Assembly: GCA_963920635.1 (NCBI GenBank)
Contig: OY987303.1
Span: forward strand, 46,189,223 to 46,253,222
Source of the DNA: Pseudeuparius sepicola
Lineage: Eukaryota > Arthropoda > Insecta > Coleoptera > Anthribidae
Length of the DNA: 64,000 nt
Direction: 5' to 3'
The notes under the pieces were generated by a model that ran no database searches, was not told the origin of the DNA, and saw only the letters and a list, made by a program, of their open reading frames with translations. Below, piece by piece: positions 1-10,166 of this stretch. The stretch's first letter is position 1, and each line of letters starts with the position of its first letter. The position numbers and the translations under genes are program-made.

Positions 1-452
1 AAGAAGCCCTTCGCGACGAGCGAAGCGAGGAGCAATGTCCGGCAGAGCCCACGCGCGAGTTACCTAAGAGAAGCCTGTCGCGACGAGCGAAGCGAGGAGC
101 AATGGCCGGCAGAGCCCACGCGCGAGTTACCCAAAAGAAGCCTGTCGCGACGAGCGAAGCGAGGAGCAATGGCCGGCAGAGCCCCCGCGCGAGTTACCTA
201 AAAGAAGCCTGTCGCGACGAGCGAAGCGAGGAGCAATATCCGGCAGAGCCCACGCGCGGGTTACAAAAAAGAAGCCTGTCGCGACGAGCGAAGCGAGGAG
301 CAATGTGCGGCAGAGCCCACGCGCGAGTTACCGAAAAGAAGCCTGTCGCGACGAGCGAAGCGAGGAGCAATGGCCGGCAGAGCCCACGCGCGAGTTACCC
401 AAAAGAAGCCTGTCGCGACGAGCGAAGCGAGGAGCAATGGCCGGCAGAGCCC
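1..452. repeat. 67-bp GC-rich tandem array (about 7 copies)
   Basis: Seven consecutive copies of a 67-bp unit with the core gtcgcgacgagcgaagcgag. The shared aagcc motif recurs at 4, 71, 138, 205, 272, 339 and 406, exactly 67 bp apart. The array is cut by the window start and ends near 452. Copies differ by only a few bases. The unit is not a multiple of 3, so the ORFs across it on both strands are chance products. Confidence 0.95.
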
Positions 453-548
453 ACCAGCTTGCGCACGAGGCCGAAGGCCGAGTGAGGCAATAAGCTGAGG
501 GGCATCCATCGCGAGGGGGATGTGAGGCCGCGAAGCGGCCGAACTTCG

Positions 549-634
549 GCGGCGGCGAAGCCGCCGCACTGACCAGACGTTCGAAGTCCCCGCGCGAGTT
601 GCAGTAAAGAAGGTTGCGGCGGCGAAGCCGCCGC
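549..634. repeat. Two copies of a GC-rich 19-bp hairpin
   Basis: The self-complementary sequence gcggcggcgaagccgccgc occurs at 549-567 and again at 616-634, each able to form an 8-bp stem with a GAA loop. It lies just after the 67-bp array in the same GC-rich block (to about 680), which contrasts with the AT-rich DNA that follows. From 680 to 1547 I see no gene. Confidence 0.8.
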
Positions 635-1549
635 CCGCCGCAGGCCTGGGGAGACGCCCACCCTGCGCGCCAGCGCAGGTGGGCGAATTGCTAGTTGTTT
701 GTATTAAAATACTTAATAATACAATAATAATAATTCGCACCCTCACAATACTCCAAACTAGGAGTACCCCAGAAGCAACCACATGCTTGTGCGGGGGAGG
801 GGGGCAATTGCTATTATTTTGTCTTCTTATTCTCAAGTATCTCCTGATCTCCAGACGTTTTAATAAATTCCCCACAAAAGACAGCATTTACTTTAATTAT
901 ATTGAACGATCTTAAGATCCTATTAATGCGAGTCTTAAAAACCAAAAAACCCGTCTTTAAAAAACTGCAGAATATCTATGTGCTTTAAATTAATTATAAT
1001 ACCCGTGCGTATACGATTATTAAAAATTCATTTTATATCCTCCCAATTTACCCTATCACTTCGACTTTCCCGCTTACGTTGACCTGTTCTTAAGTGTTGT
1101 AATTTTTTTAAGTACACTTTATATCGTTTCAAATTACTCAAGTTAGTTTGCAATTTAATCCGAGTGCCATGATTCCAGTCAGCCTTTTTCAATGCTGAAC
1201 TAGCCGGATGCTTACATTTATTATTTTTTCCAATGCGCTAAAGTAGCGTCATCAGAGTTATTAATAAGCGTAAACACTTTTTCAAGCGTTTTAATAATGT
1301 CATCACTTACTGTCCCGATTTCTGCTGACATTTTAAGATGTGTGAGTATGAGAAAGCAATGAGACAAAACCGAGAAGGTCATAACTTAAATAGTTGACTG
1401 AGTTTTCTTCCCACTCCTTTATTCAGGTTGAAATACATTAGCGAGTTCATTTATTTCTCCAGTGAGTTTTGCGCCTTAGAATGGAGACGTTCTTTAATCA
1501 ATTAAATCAGAAATCGTTGATTAAACCATTCATGAAGGCTCGACGTATA

Positions 1550-2842
1550 CAGGGTGGGCCAATGGAAAGTTTCCACCCCGATTTTTTTGGTTTAAAATAA
1601 AAATCTGGGAAAACGCTCGGACACGTCGATCTTTGATTTGAGGGGGATCTATTTTTCAGTTTTTTTCATCCCCGTAGCTTTAACCCCCCTAGCTGGGGGG
1701 AGAACAACCCCCAAATTTGAATAGGGAATAGGGGTCATGCCATACCTCTTTTTAAAGGTCTCATCGAGTTGTTTATGACCCTACAATTTCGCCTCATTAT
1801 TTTTATCCGTATCGGAATGACATCTTGTCAAAATAAAAATAAATAAAAGTACTTATTAATTAAAGTTGAATTATTTAGGTGTACACGTGAACTTTATCTA
1901 ATTTTTGATTTGAGGGGAACAATTTTTTTCAGTTTTTTCATCTTCGTAGCTTTAACCCCCTAGCTGGGGGAGAACAACCCCCAAATTTGAATAGGGGATA
2001 GGGATCGAGCAATACCTCTTTTTAAATGTGAGTTCTTTACGACCCTACAATTTCGCCTCATTATTTTTATCTGTAACGAAATGAGAGCTTGTCAAAATAA
2101 AAATTAATTAAAATACTTACTAACTGTACACGTCAACTTACTAACTGTACACGTCAACTTATCTAACAAACTGTTGTTGTGAACTTATCTAACAAACTGT
2201 TGTGAACAACAGTTTGTTAGATAAATTCACGTGTACACCTAAATAATAAAACTTTAATTAGTAACTATTTTTAGTTATTTTTATTTTGATAAGCTGTCAT
2301 TTCGTCACGGATAAAAATAATGAGGCGAAATTGTAGGGTCATAAAGAACTAGATGAGACTTTTAAAAAGAGGTATGGCACGACCCCTACACACTATTCAA
2401 ATTTGGGGGTTGTTCTAATCTCCCCCCAGCTAGGGGGTTAAAGCTACGGGGATGAAAAAACTTAAAAAATAGTTCCCCTCAAATCAAAAATTAGATAAAG
2501 TTCACGTGTACACCTAAATAATACAACTTTAATTAATAAGTACTTTTATTTATCTTTATTTTGACAAGCTGTCATTCCGATGCGGATAAAAATAATGAGG
2601 CGAAATTGTAGGGTCATAAAGAACTCGATGAGGCCTTTAAAAAGAGGTATGGCACGACCCCTATCCCCTATTCAAATTTAGGGGGTTGTTCTCCCCCCAG
2701 CTAGGGGATTAAAGCTACGGGGATGAAAAAAACTGAAAAATAGTTCCCCCTCAAATCAAAAATCGACGTGTCCGAGCGTTTTCCCAGATTTTTATTTTAA
2801 ACCAAAAAAATCGGGGTGGAAAGTTTCCATTGGCCCAACCTG
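1550..2842. mobile_element. Fold-back MITE, Tc1/mariner type, TA target duplication
   Basis: A 1293-bp near-palindrome. The left end CAGGGTGGGCCAATGG mirrors the right end CCATTGGCCCAACCTG, and TA flanks both ends (1548-1549 and 2843-2844). The arms run almost to the centre near 2200 and carry internal duplicated blocks, including a gtacacgt block repeated at 2123-2160, so the element grew by partial internal duplication. There is no coding capacity. TA duplication and CAGGGT ends fit the Tc1/mariner superfamily. From 2845 to 3390 nothing is recognisable. Confidence 0.85.
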
Positions 2843-3391
2843 TAGAAATTGGATGCGAGCTTCAAGTATTATCGTTTAGAAGAGTTTGCACACAGTATAC
2901 AGAAAGAGTTTCTGTGGAATTTTTTACATTTTACACTGTGCTACCGCAAAGATTTAAAGGCAAATTCACTACGCAGCGAATTATAGAAATAAATAGGGAA
3001 AATTAAGCGTGGACAGAAGGTGTTTTTAATAAGCCTTGGGCCAACAGAAGGTAGGACCACGAATTTTGAATTTTCCCTGGAAGAATGAACACTTCCGTTG
3101 AAATTAGACTGTTGAGTATGTACAATCGAAGGAAACTTCAAATTTATTTGAAATCTCTAGATGATTTAAAGCATGAAATTAAAATGTATGAGATAAATAA
3201 GAAAATTGCTGCTTTTTGTTGTTTTTTTACACCTGTATCATGTATAAAGAAAATGAAGGTGTATACTTACCTTTATTTCTTATTCACTTCTTTCCTTTCA
3301 GATAATTTTATATTTTGTTTTCTTGACCGTAGGGTACAATCTTATAATTAAAAATTCGTGAGATTTCGGTCCAATATTTATTTTTTTATTT

Positions 3392-3431
3392 TATACGACG
3401 TTTCGACAACTTAGTTGTCATCATCAGGTTA
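3392..3431 (-). ncRNA. Hammerhead-ribozyme-like motif of a Penelope-like element
   Basis: Read on the minus strand, the core box CTGATGA (3427-3421) is followed by a 6-bp stem II (GACAAC/GTTGTC, TAA loop), then GAAA (3404-3401) and the stem III strand ACGTCGTAT. These are the hammerhead catalytic boxes in the right order. Penelope-like elements are known to carry minimal hammerheads in their terminal repeats. The motif lies about 510 bp downstream of the GIY-YIG ORF on the same strand, which fits the 3' terminal repeat. I do not see a paired partner for stem III, so this single copy may be inactive or may act as a dimer. Confidence 0.6.
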
Positions 3432-3938
3432 CTTATACAAACAATTTGTTTTCTTCACATAGTACCGACATTTAAAATAATTTTTAAAATTTTTTAAAGC
3501 TAAAAATAAAAATTAGATTTTAGTACATATTAATTAAAAAAAATTTTTTTTATACAAGTTAAAAAATATAACACCAAGCAAGAGATTCTATTATATAAAA
3601 TCCAAAAGTATTAGGAAAACTTACCAAGAAAAAGTTAGTTAGGTCTTTGTTGCTTTTAAAATTGTCTGAGTAGTATAATGTGATTATCTTTTGCGTAAAT
3701 AGCAAATCATTGTTAAATCACATATTTGTTTTAAGAATTTTACAAAAATATTATTTTCGAGGTACCGAGACCGGAGACTAAAGAACTGTTGGAAACATTT
3801 AAAATTCAAGCAGCATTTGTATTTTTTTTTGTGGTTTCAAAGGTAAAAAATATTATGTATACAGTATGGTGTTTTATAGGTTTGGGTAAGAAAATAGGTT
3901 ACTTGTTTAAAGTTTAAAAATAATTATTTATTAATTAT

Positions 3939-4790
3939 TTAAAATAAGACTATTGTAATGTGAGACAATTGATTAGTATCTGAACGGAGGTTTATTGTAT
4001 TTGGATGTTTTTTGATATTTATCATTTCCAAAACATTTCTTTTGTATAAATCATTCTCGTAGTCCAAAATCTTAGGATTGTTGAAATTAAAGTTATGTAA
4101 GTTATCAAGAGCATGCTTACTTAGAGCAGTTGAGTGTACATTGTTGTTTCTGATACTTAATTTATGTTCATAAATTCTTTTTTCCAGATATTGTTTAGTT
4201 TGACCAACATAGGATGCATTGCAATCATTACAGTCAATCTTGTAAATTAAATTAGAACATTTATTTGTTTCAATAGGGGGTTTTAATTTAGTAAAAAAAG
4301 TTTTTGAAAAGTTATTAGGTTTGTGTGCAAGTGTTATTCCACTGTTATTAATTTTTTTTTCTGAGACACCATGTATTGGTGGATTGTTGTTGGATAGTTG
4401 TGATTGGGATTTAATTATATGATATCTTTTATTAATAATTTTATTATAAAAAGGAAAAGGATAATTGTTATTGTGTAAAATGTTTCGGACTTTATTTAAG
4501 TTTTGTTTATGAAATTTCGGGTGTGAAAGTTTAATGGCCATATCAGTTAAAGCGTTTATGACACTAATTTTATAATTATTTGGTACAGTAGAATCAAAAT
4601 TTAGGTATCTACCAGACCAAACGTTTTTTTAAACCAATTTGTCACAACAGCACCGGACATATTATAGTTAATAGTAATGTTTAAGAAATTTATAGAGTGA
4701 TTTGATTCTTTTTCAAAAGTAAAATTTAATCTTTCGTGAAATGAATTAGATAATATCAAAGTTTCAAAATGTTGACGTTTCTTGCTTAGG
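3939..4790 (-). pseudogene. Penelope-like retroelement: RT tail plus GIY-YIG endonuclease
   Basis: The 200-residue ORF (4541-3939) carries a GIY-YIG endonuclease domain in its C-terminal half: paired cysteines in KIDCNDCNASYVGQT (the YVG signature), then an Arg/His helix (KRIYEHK) and a downstream Glu (NVLEM). The frame stays open upstream of the ATG to about 4629. After a shift in a 7-T run (4624-4630) it continues to about 4790 with residues typical of the end of a Penelope reverse transcriptase (SINFLNITI, then WSGRYLNF). The catalytic RT core is missing, so this is a 5'-truncated, frameshifted copy. The domain order RT then GIY-YIG is diagnostic of Penelope-like elements. From 3430 to 3938 is AT-rich 3' non-coding DNA. 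Confidence 0.85.
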
Positions 4791-4905
4791 CACTGATCAC
4801 TTGCATTCTTTTTTTAATTAAGTTTAAGTTTCAAAATGTGTGTTTTAGGTTAAGAAATGACAATCAAATTGGTAAATTATATGTTTATTAAAATATAACT
4901 ATAAT

Positions 4906-5093
4906 ACAATAATAAAATAATATAATAAAATAATATCACTAAAATAAAAGAAAATGTGGGGAGCATCAAACGTTCAAAATTTCTTGACCCTTTGCATAAT
5001 AAAATAATATAATAATATAATAAAATAATATCATTAAAATAATAGAAATATGGGGAGCATTAAACATTCAAAATTTCTTGAACCCTTTGCATA
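4906..5093. repeat. Tandem duplication of a ~94-bp AT-rich block
   Basis: Two copies of a block that begins with an ataata-rich stretch, contains tggggagcat, and ends in ttgacccttt or ttgaaccctt followed by gcataat. The second copy overlaps the last codons and stop of the coiled-coil gene on the minus strand, so the duplication involves its 3' untranslated region. Confidence 0.8.
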
Positions 5094-5661
5094 ATTTTAA
5101 CAATTCGTGTCTCCTCTGAATTTAGATCTTCAAGTTCTGAAAGGATCCTTTTTTCCCTTGCTTTCAGTTTTTGAACTTGCCCAACCACTGCTTGCAATTG
5201 CTCCCTTAGCGAATGTTTTCTCTTGCAAAACATATTAGCTTCCGCTTTTAATTTATGAATAAATGCGGTAGTAATTTGACCCCTTATCTGTTTTGAATAT
5301 TCTTCTTCCTCACCTTGACTTTAGATGGTTGTTACATCGCTAAAGATGCTGATGTTGTCGTCATCTCGCATCGCCTGCATCTTACGTATGTATTTCCCTC
5401 TGGTGACATCATCGATGGTGTTGGGAGCATTCGATGGTTCAGGTTGAGGTTCGCCTTTTGTCACCGGCTGGAGTGTTATCTCAGATCCCAGTGAAACTCC
5501 TTCCATCTCAGGATTTCCAGCCGGCTGTAAAAAAATAACAAAATTAACTTTAAAGTTTATTTAGGAGAGTAGTGTCCGCTTACCCTTATAAGATAGTCTT
5601 GTAGTATGGAGATCTCATTAGATGCAGCGTTGGGGGCTGAGTTGCTCACTGGTGTTTTCAT
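5060..5661 (-). pseudogene. Two-exon coiled-coil protein of unknown function, one in-frame stop
   Basis: Exon 1 is 5661-5584 (ATG, 26 codons). A GTAAGC donor and a polypyrimidine-ACAG acceptor define a 59-bp phase-0 intron, and exon 2 runs 5524-5060 to a TAA. The C-terminal ~85 residues are charged and helix-forming, rich in Lys, Glu, Gln and Leu, and look like a coiled coil. The middle is acidic (RDDDNISIF). A TAA at 5323-5321 interrupts exon 2, and the frame is then open for 87 more codons. Good splice sites and codon-level continuity argue that this was a real gene. I do not recognise the family. It could be a TE accessory protein or a small host gene. It is on the same strand as the virus-like cassette, but that cassette has no introns. 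Confidence 0.5.
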
Positions 5662-5984
5662 ATTTGTTGGTGATGAAGCACAATTCACTGTTCAGACTTT
5701 CAGATAGAATAATGTCGAACTTTGCAGTTATGGGAATATATAGTGTAAAAATTACTGAGCTTGAGGAGGTACTCAAGAACCAGTGGGTGTGTCGAAAAGC
5801 CAATCCACATAGTGCATACGCTTTCCTCGTCTAAACGCGCAGGCGTGTTTCCCACAAAGGGGCTGGGCTTATCTCCTTAAAGGCTTGCTGCGCATGTGCA
5901 AGTGGGTGGAGCTACCTAGAATTACCACTTCTCCAACATGCTAAATCGATGACTTTTGTTTTGAGTTAGTATGATTTCAATGTT

Positions 5985-6240
5985 TACAAAATGCTGATGC
6001 CTAACCCTGAGAATGTTTTTGAGACAAAATTTCCATCAGCTCGCTTTCATCATTTGAATGTTTATAAAACGCAGATGGTCAACCTTGAGAATATTGATGT
6101 GATCTCACACGTCGGCTCGCTTTTATAAGTTGAATGTATAGTCTGACAGAATTTCGATGTTTAAAAAACACAGATGGCTAACCCTGAGAACGTTGATATG
6201 ATCTCACACGTCGACCCGCTTTTATCAGTACTGGGGAGCT
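5985..6240. repeat. Three degenerate tandem copies (~85-98 bp)
   Basis: Copies begin near 5990, 6074 and 6173. The second and third share the phrase gatctcacacgtcg with a following cgctttt, and all share an accctgagaa-like start. The block separates the coiled-coil gene from the virus-like cassette. Between 5662 and 5985 I see no gene. Confidence 0.65.
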
Positions 6241-6288
6241 GACAAAAATGAAACTACTTTTATTTTCATAACTTTATTATGTACTACA

Positions 6289-6705
6289 CTATAGCTCCAC
6301 AACTGTTGTTAGTTTTTTAATCCATTGATTTTCTACCAACTTATGGATTAATTTAATCATCCATTTTAAAATCAAGAGCGAGGAACATGTAGGAATAAAA
6401 TAAACCACGCTTTCTAGGGATTGACCTGTTGTAACTTGTTCTCTGAGTTCATTTAACGTTTTAGAAATTGGTGTAACCCACTCTGTGTCAGCAACTGTAC
6501 CATTTTCAAATATCATTCGAAGTTTATACTGTTTGATATTACTTGGTACCTTTGTCATTACAACTTCATCAGTGGTAGTTGTAGGAGTTAATGAAATGCA
6601 ATTGAATGAATCATCCATACAAATAGCAACATCGTTTACGTCAAACGGTTTATAGACGTATATTATGATATTGATAATCAGAGAATGAAGTAACGTATTC
6701 TGCAC
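6289..6705 (-). CDS. Hypothetical ORF downstream of the virus-like cassette
   Basis: A 138-codon open frame with no family I recognise. The first 20 residues are hydrophobic (possible signal or membrane segment), the middle holds a Thr-rich stretch (LTPTTTTDEV), and the C-terminus has a second hydrophobic stretch. It lies about 110 bp beyond the last recognisable cassette gene on the same strand, so it could be a further decayed gene of that element. The length in AT-rich DNA is only mildly suggestive. Confidence 0.25.
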   Translation of the reverse strand: MQNTLLHSLIINIIIYVYKPFDVNDVAICMDDSFNCISLTPTTTTDEVVMTKVPSNIKQYKLRMIFENGTVADTEWVTPISKTLNELREQVTTGQSLESVVYFIPTCSSLLILKWMIKLIHKLVENQWIKKLTTVVEL

Positions 6706-6814
6706 TCAACATCATTTTCGAAAGTGTGACCCACTTAAGTTTTCTCCCTCTTTTACAGGAATCAAACAACAAAATGCAAATAAAGGCCTTTATTTAAGTA
6801 AAAACTTACAACTG

Positions 6815-7253
6815 TTAGTAATCGATTAAGTATTTTTCTAACCAAGAATATAATTTTTCACAATTCCTAAAGCTACATATCCATTTTTTATTTTAATTGT
6901 GGTGGAGACACTTCGGAATGTCTTTTTTAAATAGCGGCACCTCTATCCAATTGTTTTGCAAATTTCCCACATCAACCACATTATTGTTGATTATTTCACG
7001 TAGAAAACGTTCTTTTTATATCCCTTCACGTAAACTATGTGGACGTCTAGTAGAGCAGTTTGCAGTATTTCAACCAATTTATTGTACTCAACATGTCCGC
7101 TCGAATATTTTATTCCCAGAAAATTTTCTTCCACAACTCGCACGTGCCTCTCATATGCATCACTTGCCCATTAATTTTAATTGTCAATTCCTTGGGATAA
7201 AACTCATTCTCCACCGATAAGCCTTGAATGTCGATTACAGCAATCTTCAGCTT
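6815..7253 (-). pseudogene. Conserved Polinton-associated small protein, broken
   Basis: Reading on the minus strand, a segment starting near 7253 (IAVIDIQGL, then ELTIKINGQ) continues after a frameshift near 7130 as a segment with GHVEYNKLV and VHIVYVKG. After a second shift near 6995 it reads FKKDIPKCLHHN, an in-frame TAA (6895-6893), and then a Cys-containing tail to a TAA at 6815. I recall proteins of this layout beside Polinton capsid genes in arthropod genomes; the function is unknown. The starting Val-Ile-Asp suggests an RNase-H-like fold, but that is a guess. No ATG is left at the expected start. It follows the capsid gene by about 65 bp on the same strand. Confidence 0.5.
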
Positions 7254-7319
7254 AACTTAGTTCTCGAATAAAACTGTTGATATAGCGCCGATGTCCCTGC
7301 ATTTATATCCGGGATCTGT

Positions 7320-8544
7320 TTACATCATATAGCTTCTTACAGTTTCGCTCAAGGGCAAATACTCCACAACTCTATCATGAATAATGATGCAATATGCACG
7401 GGTCTTATCTGGAAATCCTTGAGAGCTCTCAATATCCAATTTAACATCAACAGTGCTCATTTTAATTGTTTCATTGCGACGTGAGCGGTCGATAACAAAC
7501 AGCGTCGCCCGGTCTCTAAAGTCAGCATAATTAAGTAGTGGGCTCTTATCGCGCGTATTCATAAAGCTTGGGTAGAAGTCTCTGTAATTATTGTAAACTT
7601 CCAAGTAATCACTATTAAAATCTTGCCGCAAGCGTTCAAACGGAAAGTATTCACCGTTTATTATAAGGTGTACGTCGTAAATATTTACCTGATTAAAGTA
7701 TGTCGGGTCGGTTTTTTAATTTTCTTTGCGGTCGGTCTGAAAGCCGACAATAACAAACCTTGGGCTTTCCACTGTGGCAGAGGTTTTAACGGACCATATT
7801 TCTTTGGTTGCATTTACGGTCAGATTAGGTAATTCATGTAACTCCCATTTGCGAAACGGTATCAAGATGGGTTTATTACTCTTGAGGGCTTGCAATAAGT
7901 TATACTTAATTTTATCGTTTGGTATTATATGTTTTACTTTCAGCTCGATGTTAGTAATCACTACTTCAACCATTAGATCTGGAGTTGTACCGAGTGTCTG
8001 TTCCAGCAATATAGTTTTTGTCATTTCGAGCTCTAGTTAACCGCATTGTTTGTTTACCAGAAATGCATGTTGGTAATCGTTGAAGATGCCAAACAGGTGT
8101 TTAAGTGGAACTCTAACACTAAACGTTGAGTCTCTATTCAAAATGGTTTTTCTCCCGGGGTATAACCAACTTGAGGTGCGTTTTTCATCGGTGGGATTGT
8201 AGCAAAGATACACTCTGAAACTGCTTAGTATGCCGGGGTCCCTCACAGAATCTACTTCTTGTCCGTTAAGTTCGTAAGATATAGAGTCGAAGAAGAAAGC
8301 CGCGGCATTATTAACTAATTCGCAAGTGCCCTCTCCCTGTGTAGGTTTTATTTCTCCTTTAATAAAAATTACGGCGTCATACATTAACAACCAAGCATCT
8401 CCCTGGTTAATAGGTATTTCAATGATGTCATTATTCATAAAAAAACTTGACTAAAGGATAGTAAGTACGGCTTTCTATGCGTCGGATTGACTCATCATAC
8501 TTTGGACTTTGATACACGTCGAATACATTTGGTGCCAACGACAT
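7320..8544 (-). pseudogene. Polinton/adintovirus-like double-jelly-roll major capsid protein (hexon)
   Basis: The likely start is the ATG at 8544, overlapping the end of the preceding small ORF by 50 bp in another frame. After 35 codons a one-base shift in a 7-A run (8439-8445) moves to the frame that then stays in register to 7320. Two TAA codons (8039-8037 and 7718-7716) cut it into three open blocks. Without breaks it would be about 408 residues, short but in range for a Polinton capsid protein. Landmarks include EIPINQGD near the N-terminus, GQEVDSVRDPGI, FRKWELHELP followed by ESPRFVIVGFQT, and AYCIIIHDRVVEYLPL at the end. The role is the main icosahedral shell protein. Recognition rests on my memory of this family in arthropod genomes. 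Confidence 0.75.
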
Positions 8545-8692
8545 TATATCCCAGTGACTTTAAAATATTTATGCTTTCAAGTGTAAGCGTCAGGTTGCGA
8601 GGTTGACGCTTGTGCGGTTCAGACGAGAGTGTGTTTATAAAGTGGTTTAACTCACTTTTATATGTGAGACCCTCACCGAAAACGAGACCCAT
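8495..8692 (-). CDS. Small conserved ORF between penton-like and capsid genes
   Basis: A 65-codon ORF whose ATG overlaps the stop of the upstream penton-like gene as TAATG, an arrangement typical of compact viral genomes. It is basic, with a central RQPRNLTLTLESINILKSLG segment. Small ORFs with an LT...LKSLG core lie next to capsid genes in Polinton-like elements as I recall; the role is unknown. It has no internal break, unlike its neighbours. Its 3' end overlaps the first 50 bp of the capsid gene. Confidence 0.5.
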   Translation of the reverse strand: MGLVFGEGLTYKSELNHFINTLSSEPHKRQPRNLTLTLESINILKSLGYNVVGTKCIRRVSKSKV

Positions 8693-9426
8693 TACAAAGA
8701 TTTTACTTCTAATTTCACAATTATTTCTTCTCGACGGAAATTTACTAACTGAAAATTTTGATCCAAAATCGATAAGGTTATATTATTTATTTCCCGTTTA
8801 GTGACAGGTGAGTAAAGTAGGCTTCTGGGGGTTTCGTCTATTGCTTCCCCCGGATTACATTCAGGAGAAAACTCTTAAATAGTATGAGTAGGTCTGTTGT
8901 TATAGTATGCTCCAGAGGTTAAATTGCGGTCAATATGTATTGTTCTGGTTTTGACGATATTCACCGGTAAATCTGATGCGTGGACACTTAGTGGGGGTAG
9001 TAAACGATTGGAATAACCGAGCAATGTGGCAATCGAATCTTTTGTTCGAAAATCAATCCTATATTTATCGCTGTATATTTCACACTGTAGAGTATTAGTT
9101 ATGGATTTCAATGAAAAATCAGGTGTTGCGTTAAGATTTCTTAAAGTTTTAATTATCGCTGTCTCTATGGCAGCAATTTGATAAGATCCTGTGGGTATTT
9201 CTAAAACTTTCAGTTCGTTTGCTTGATCGATTAAATAAAATTTATTATTCGGTGCCTCAATATTCGGTATCGTATTATATGAATAAAACCTGAGCAACGC
9301 TAAGCCGTATTGTAAAGTTGGGTCTAAATAAATGGAATTATTGTAATCAACCGAAAGCACAGAGCTGTAGCCTTTCAACGTGAATAAAAACGACGTGACT
9401 GATAGTTTTAAGTCGGTCAGCTCTTT
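8692..9426 (-). pseudogene. Penton-like minor capsid protein of the virus-like element
   Basis: The frame is open from 9426 to a TAA at 8694-8692, with one TAA at 8877-8875 (between HTI and EFSPE). No ATG remains upstream of the conserved part, so the start has been lost or altered. Its beginning overlaps the stop of the protease by about 10 bp. The protein (about 240 residues without the stop) has SSVLSVDYNNSIYLD, then YSYNTIPNI and IPTGSYQI, and a C-terminal NNITLSILDQ block. This layout matches a late protein found beside the hexon in Polinton/adintovirus elements, usually taken as the penton or minor capsid. That function is by family context. Confidence 0.65.
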
Positions 9427-9745
9427 TTATAAAGAAATTCGGGACAAAGATGTCCACAATTTATTTCATTAAATTTTTGATATGCATCGTTATTATATAC
9501 AATTTTAACTTTTCCTAAATATTTAACAAGTTCCTTCGGTGGTTTTATGTTACCGAAACTATCAAAGTATTCAACAATATTGAGTGCCTCTATTGTTTTT
9601 AATATCTAAATTAATAATTGCCGATTCATAGGCATGTGGTTTGCTTGGAAGTGCGTCTCCCATGAATACACCTCTAAAATATTTGCTGGCAAATTTTTCG
9701 AGGTCAACGTTAGCTAATGGTCTCTTGGGTAGCTTCACTGGGAGT
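9417..9745 (-). pseudogene. Adenain-like cysteine protease, catalytic His region deleted
   Basis: The first block (9745 to about 9600) reads RPLANVDL and FRGVFMGDALPSKP, ending at NNRGTQ. The second block in another frame reads VEYFDSFG and PPKELVKYLG and ends INCGHLCPEFL at the TGA 9419-9417. The FDSFG and CGHLC elements carry the acidic and cysteine catalytic positions of adenovirus-type maturation proteases. About 20 bases that should hold the catalytic His are missing at the junction near 9600, together with the frame change, so it cannot be active. It was probably the C-terminal part of a larger ORF with the core protein: the two frames meet at a 7-T run (9745-9751). Confidence 0.75.
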
Positions 9746-10142
9746 TTTTTTGTTTCCTTAAAACTAAACCAAAGCCTCGCTTGTGTTTTCTCAAATAAAG
9801 TCCCGATCCGATTGCTTCCATCGCTTTGTGATGACGTTTTTGTTCTTCCATCTTTTTCTGCATATCTTTCGCAGCGATAACTGTTTTAGTAATTGCGCTA
9901 GCACCGCCTGCCACCGATCCAAGAGCTCCCAAAGCACCTAGGATTGGAATCAACGGAAGAAACCCACCGCTCGCCTCAAACGGAATTATTCTGGGGATTC
10001 GCACTTTATTCCTTCCACCTACTTTTTTAACTGCCAAACGTGCCGCTTTAATTGCAGCTAGTGTGGTTTTCTTAATTACTTTTTTATTATTAAGTTGATT
10101 TCCGTTAAATGATTTTTTCAATGATTTTTCAACTTTTTTCAC
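9735..10142 (-). CDS. Virion core / membrane-active protein, pX/pVI-like
   Basis: 135 residues. A Lys-rich N-terminal half (KKSFNGNQLNNKKVIKKTT and following) leads to a Gly/Ala/Leu-rich hydrophobic segment at about residues 60-85 (PLIPILGALGALGSVAGGAS), then an amphipathic Lys/Gln helix and the C-terminal LYLRKHKRGFGLVL. Basic plus hydrophobic modules of this kind resemble adenovirus pX/pVI, and I recall near-identical layouts in Polinton-like elements. The nominal start at 10142 is a GTG. The frame is in register with the phospholipase ORF upstream, only a TGA and eight codons apart, so the two were probably one protein. Confidence 0.65.
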   Translation of the reverse strand: MKKVEKSLKKSFNGNQLNNKKVIKKTTLAAIKAARLAVKKVGGRNKVRIPRIIPFEASGGFLPLIPILGALGALGSVAGGASAITKTVIAAKDMQKKMEEQKRHHKAMEAIGSGLYLRKHKRGFGLVLRKQKNSQ

Positions 10143-10166
10143 TATATCACGTTTGACCGATTTTTT

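Noticed and set aside
102..493. Overlapping ORFs with repeated RDERSEEQ-like peptides at the window start
   Set aside because: They come from the 67-bp tandem array read in shifting frames; the unit is not a multiple of three and both strands are open.
6897..7220. 107-codon plus-strand ORF
   Set aside because: It is the antisense of the broken Polinton-associated small gene, whose minus-strand peptide has recognisable conserved segments.
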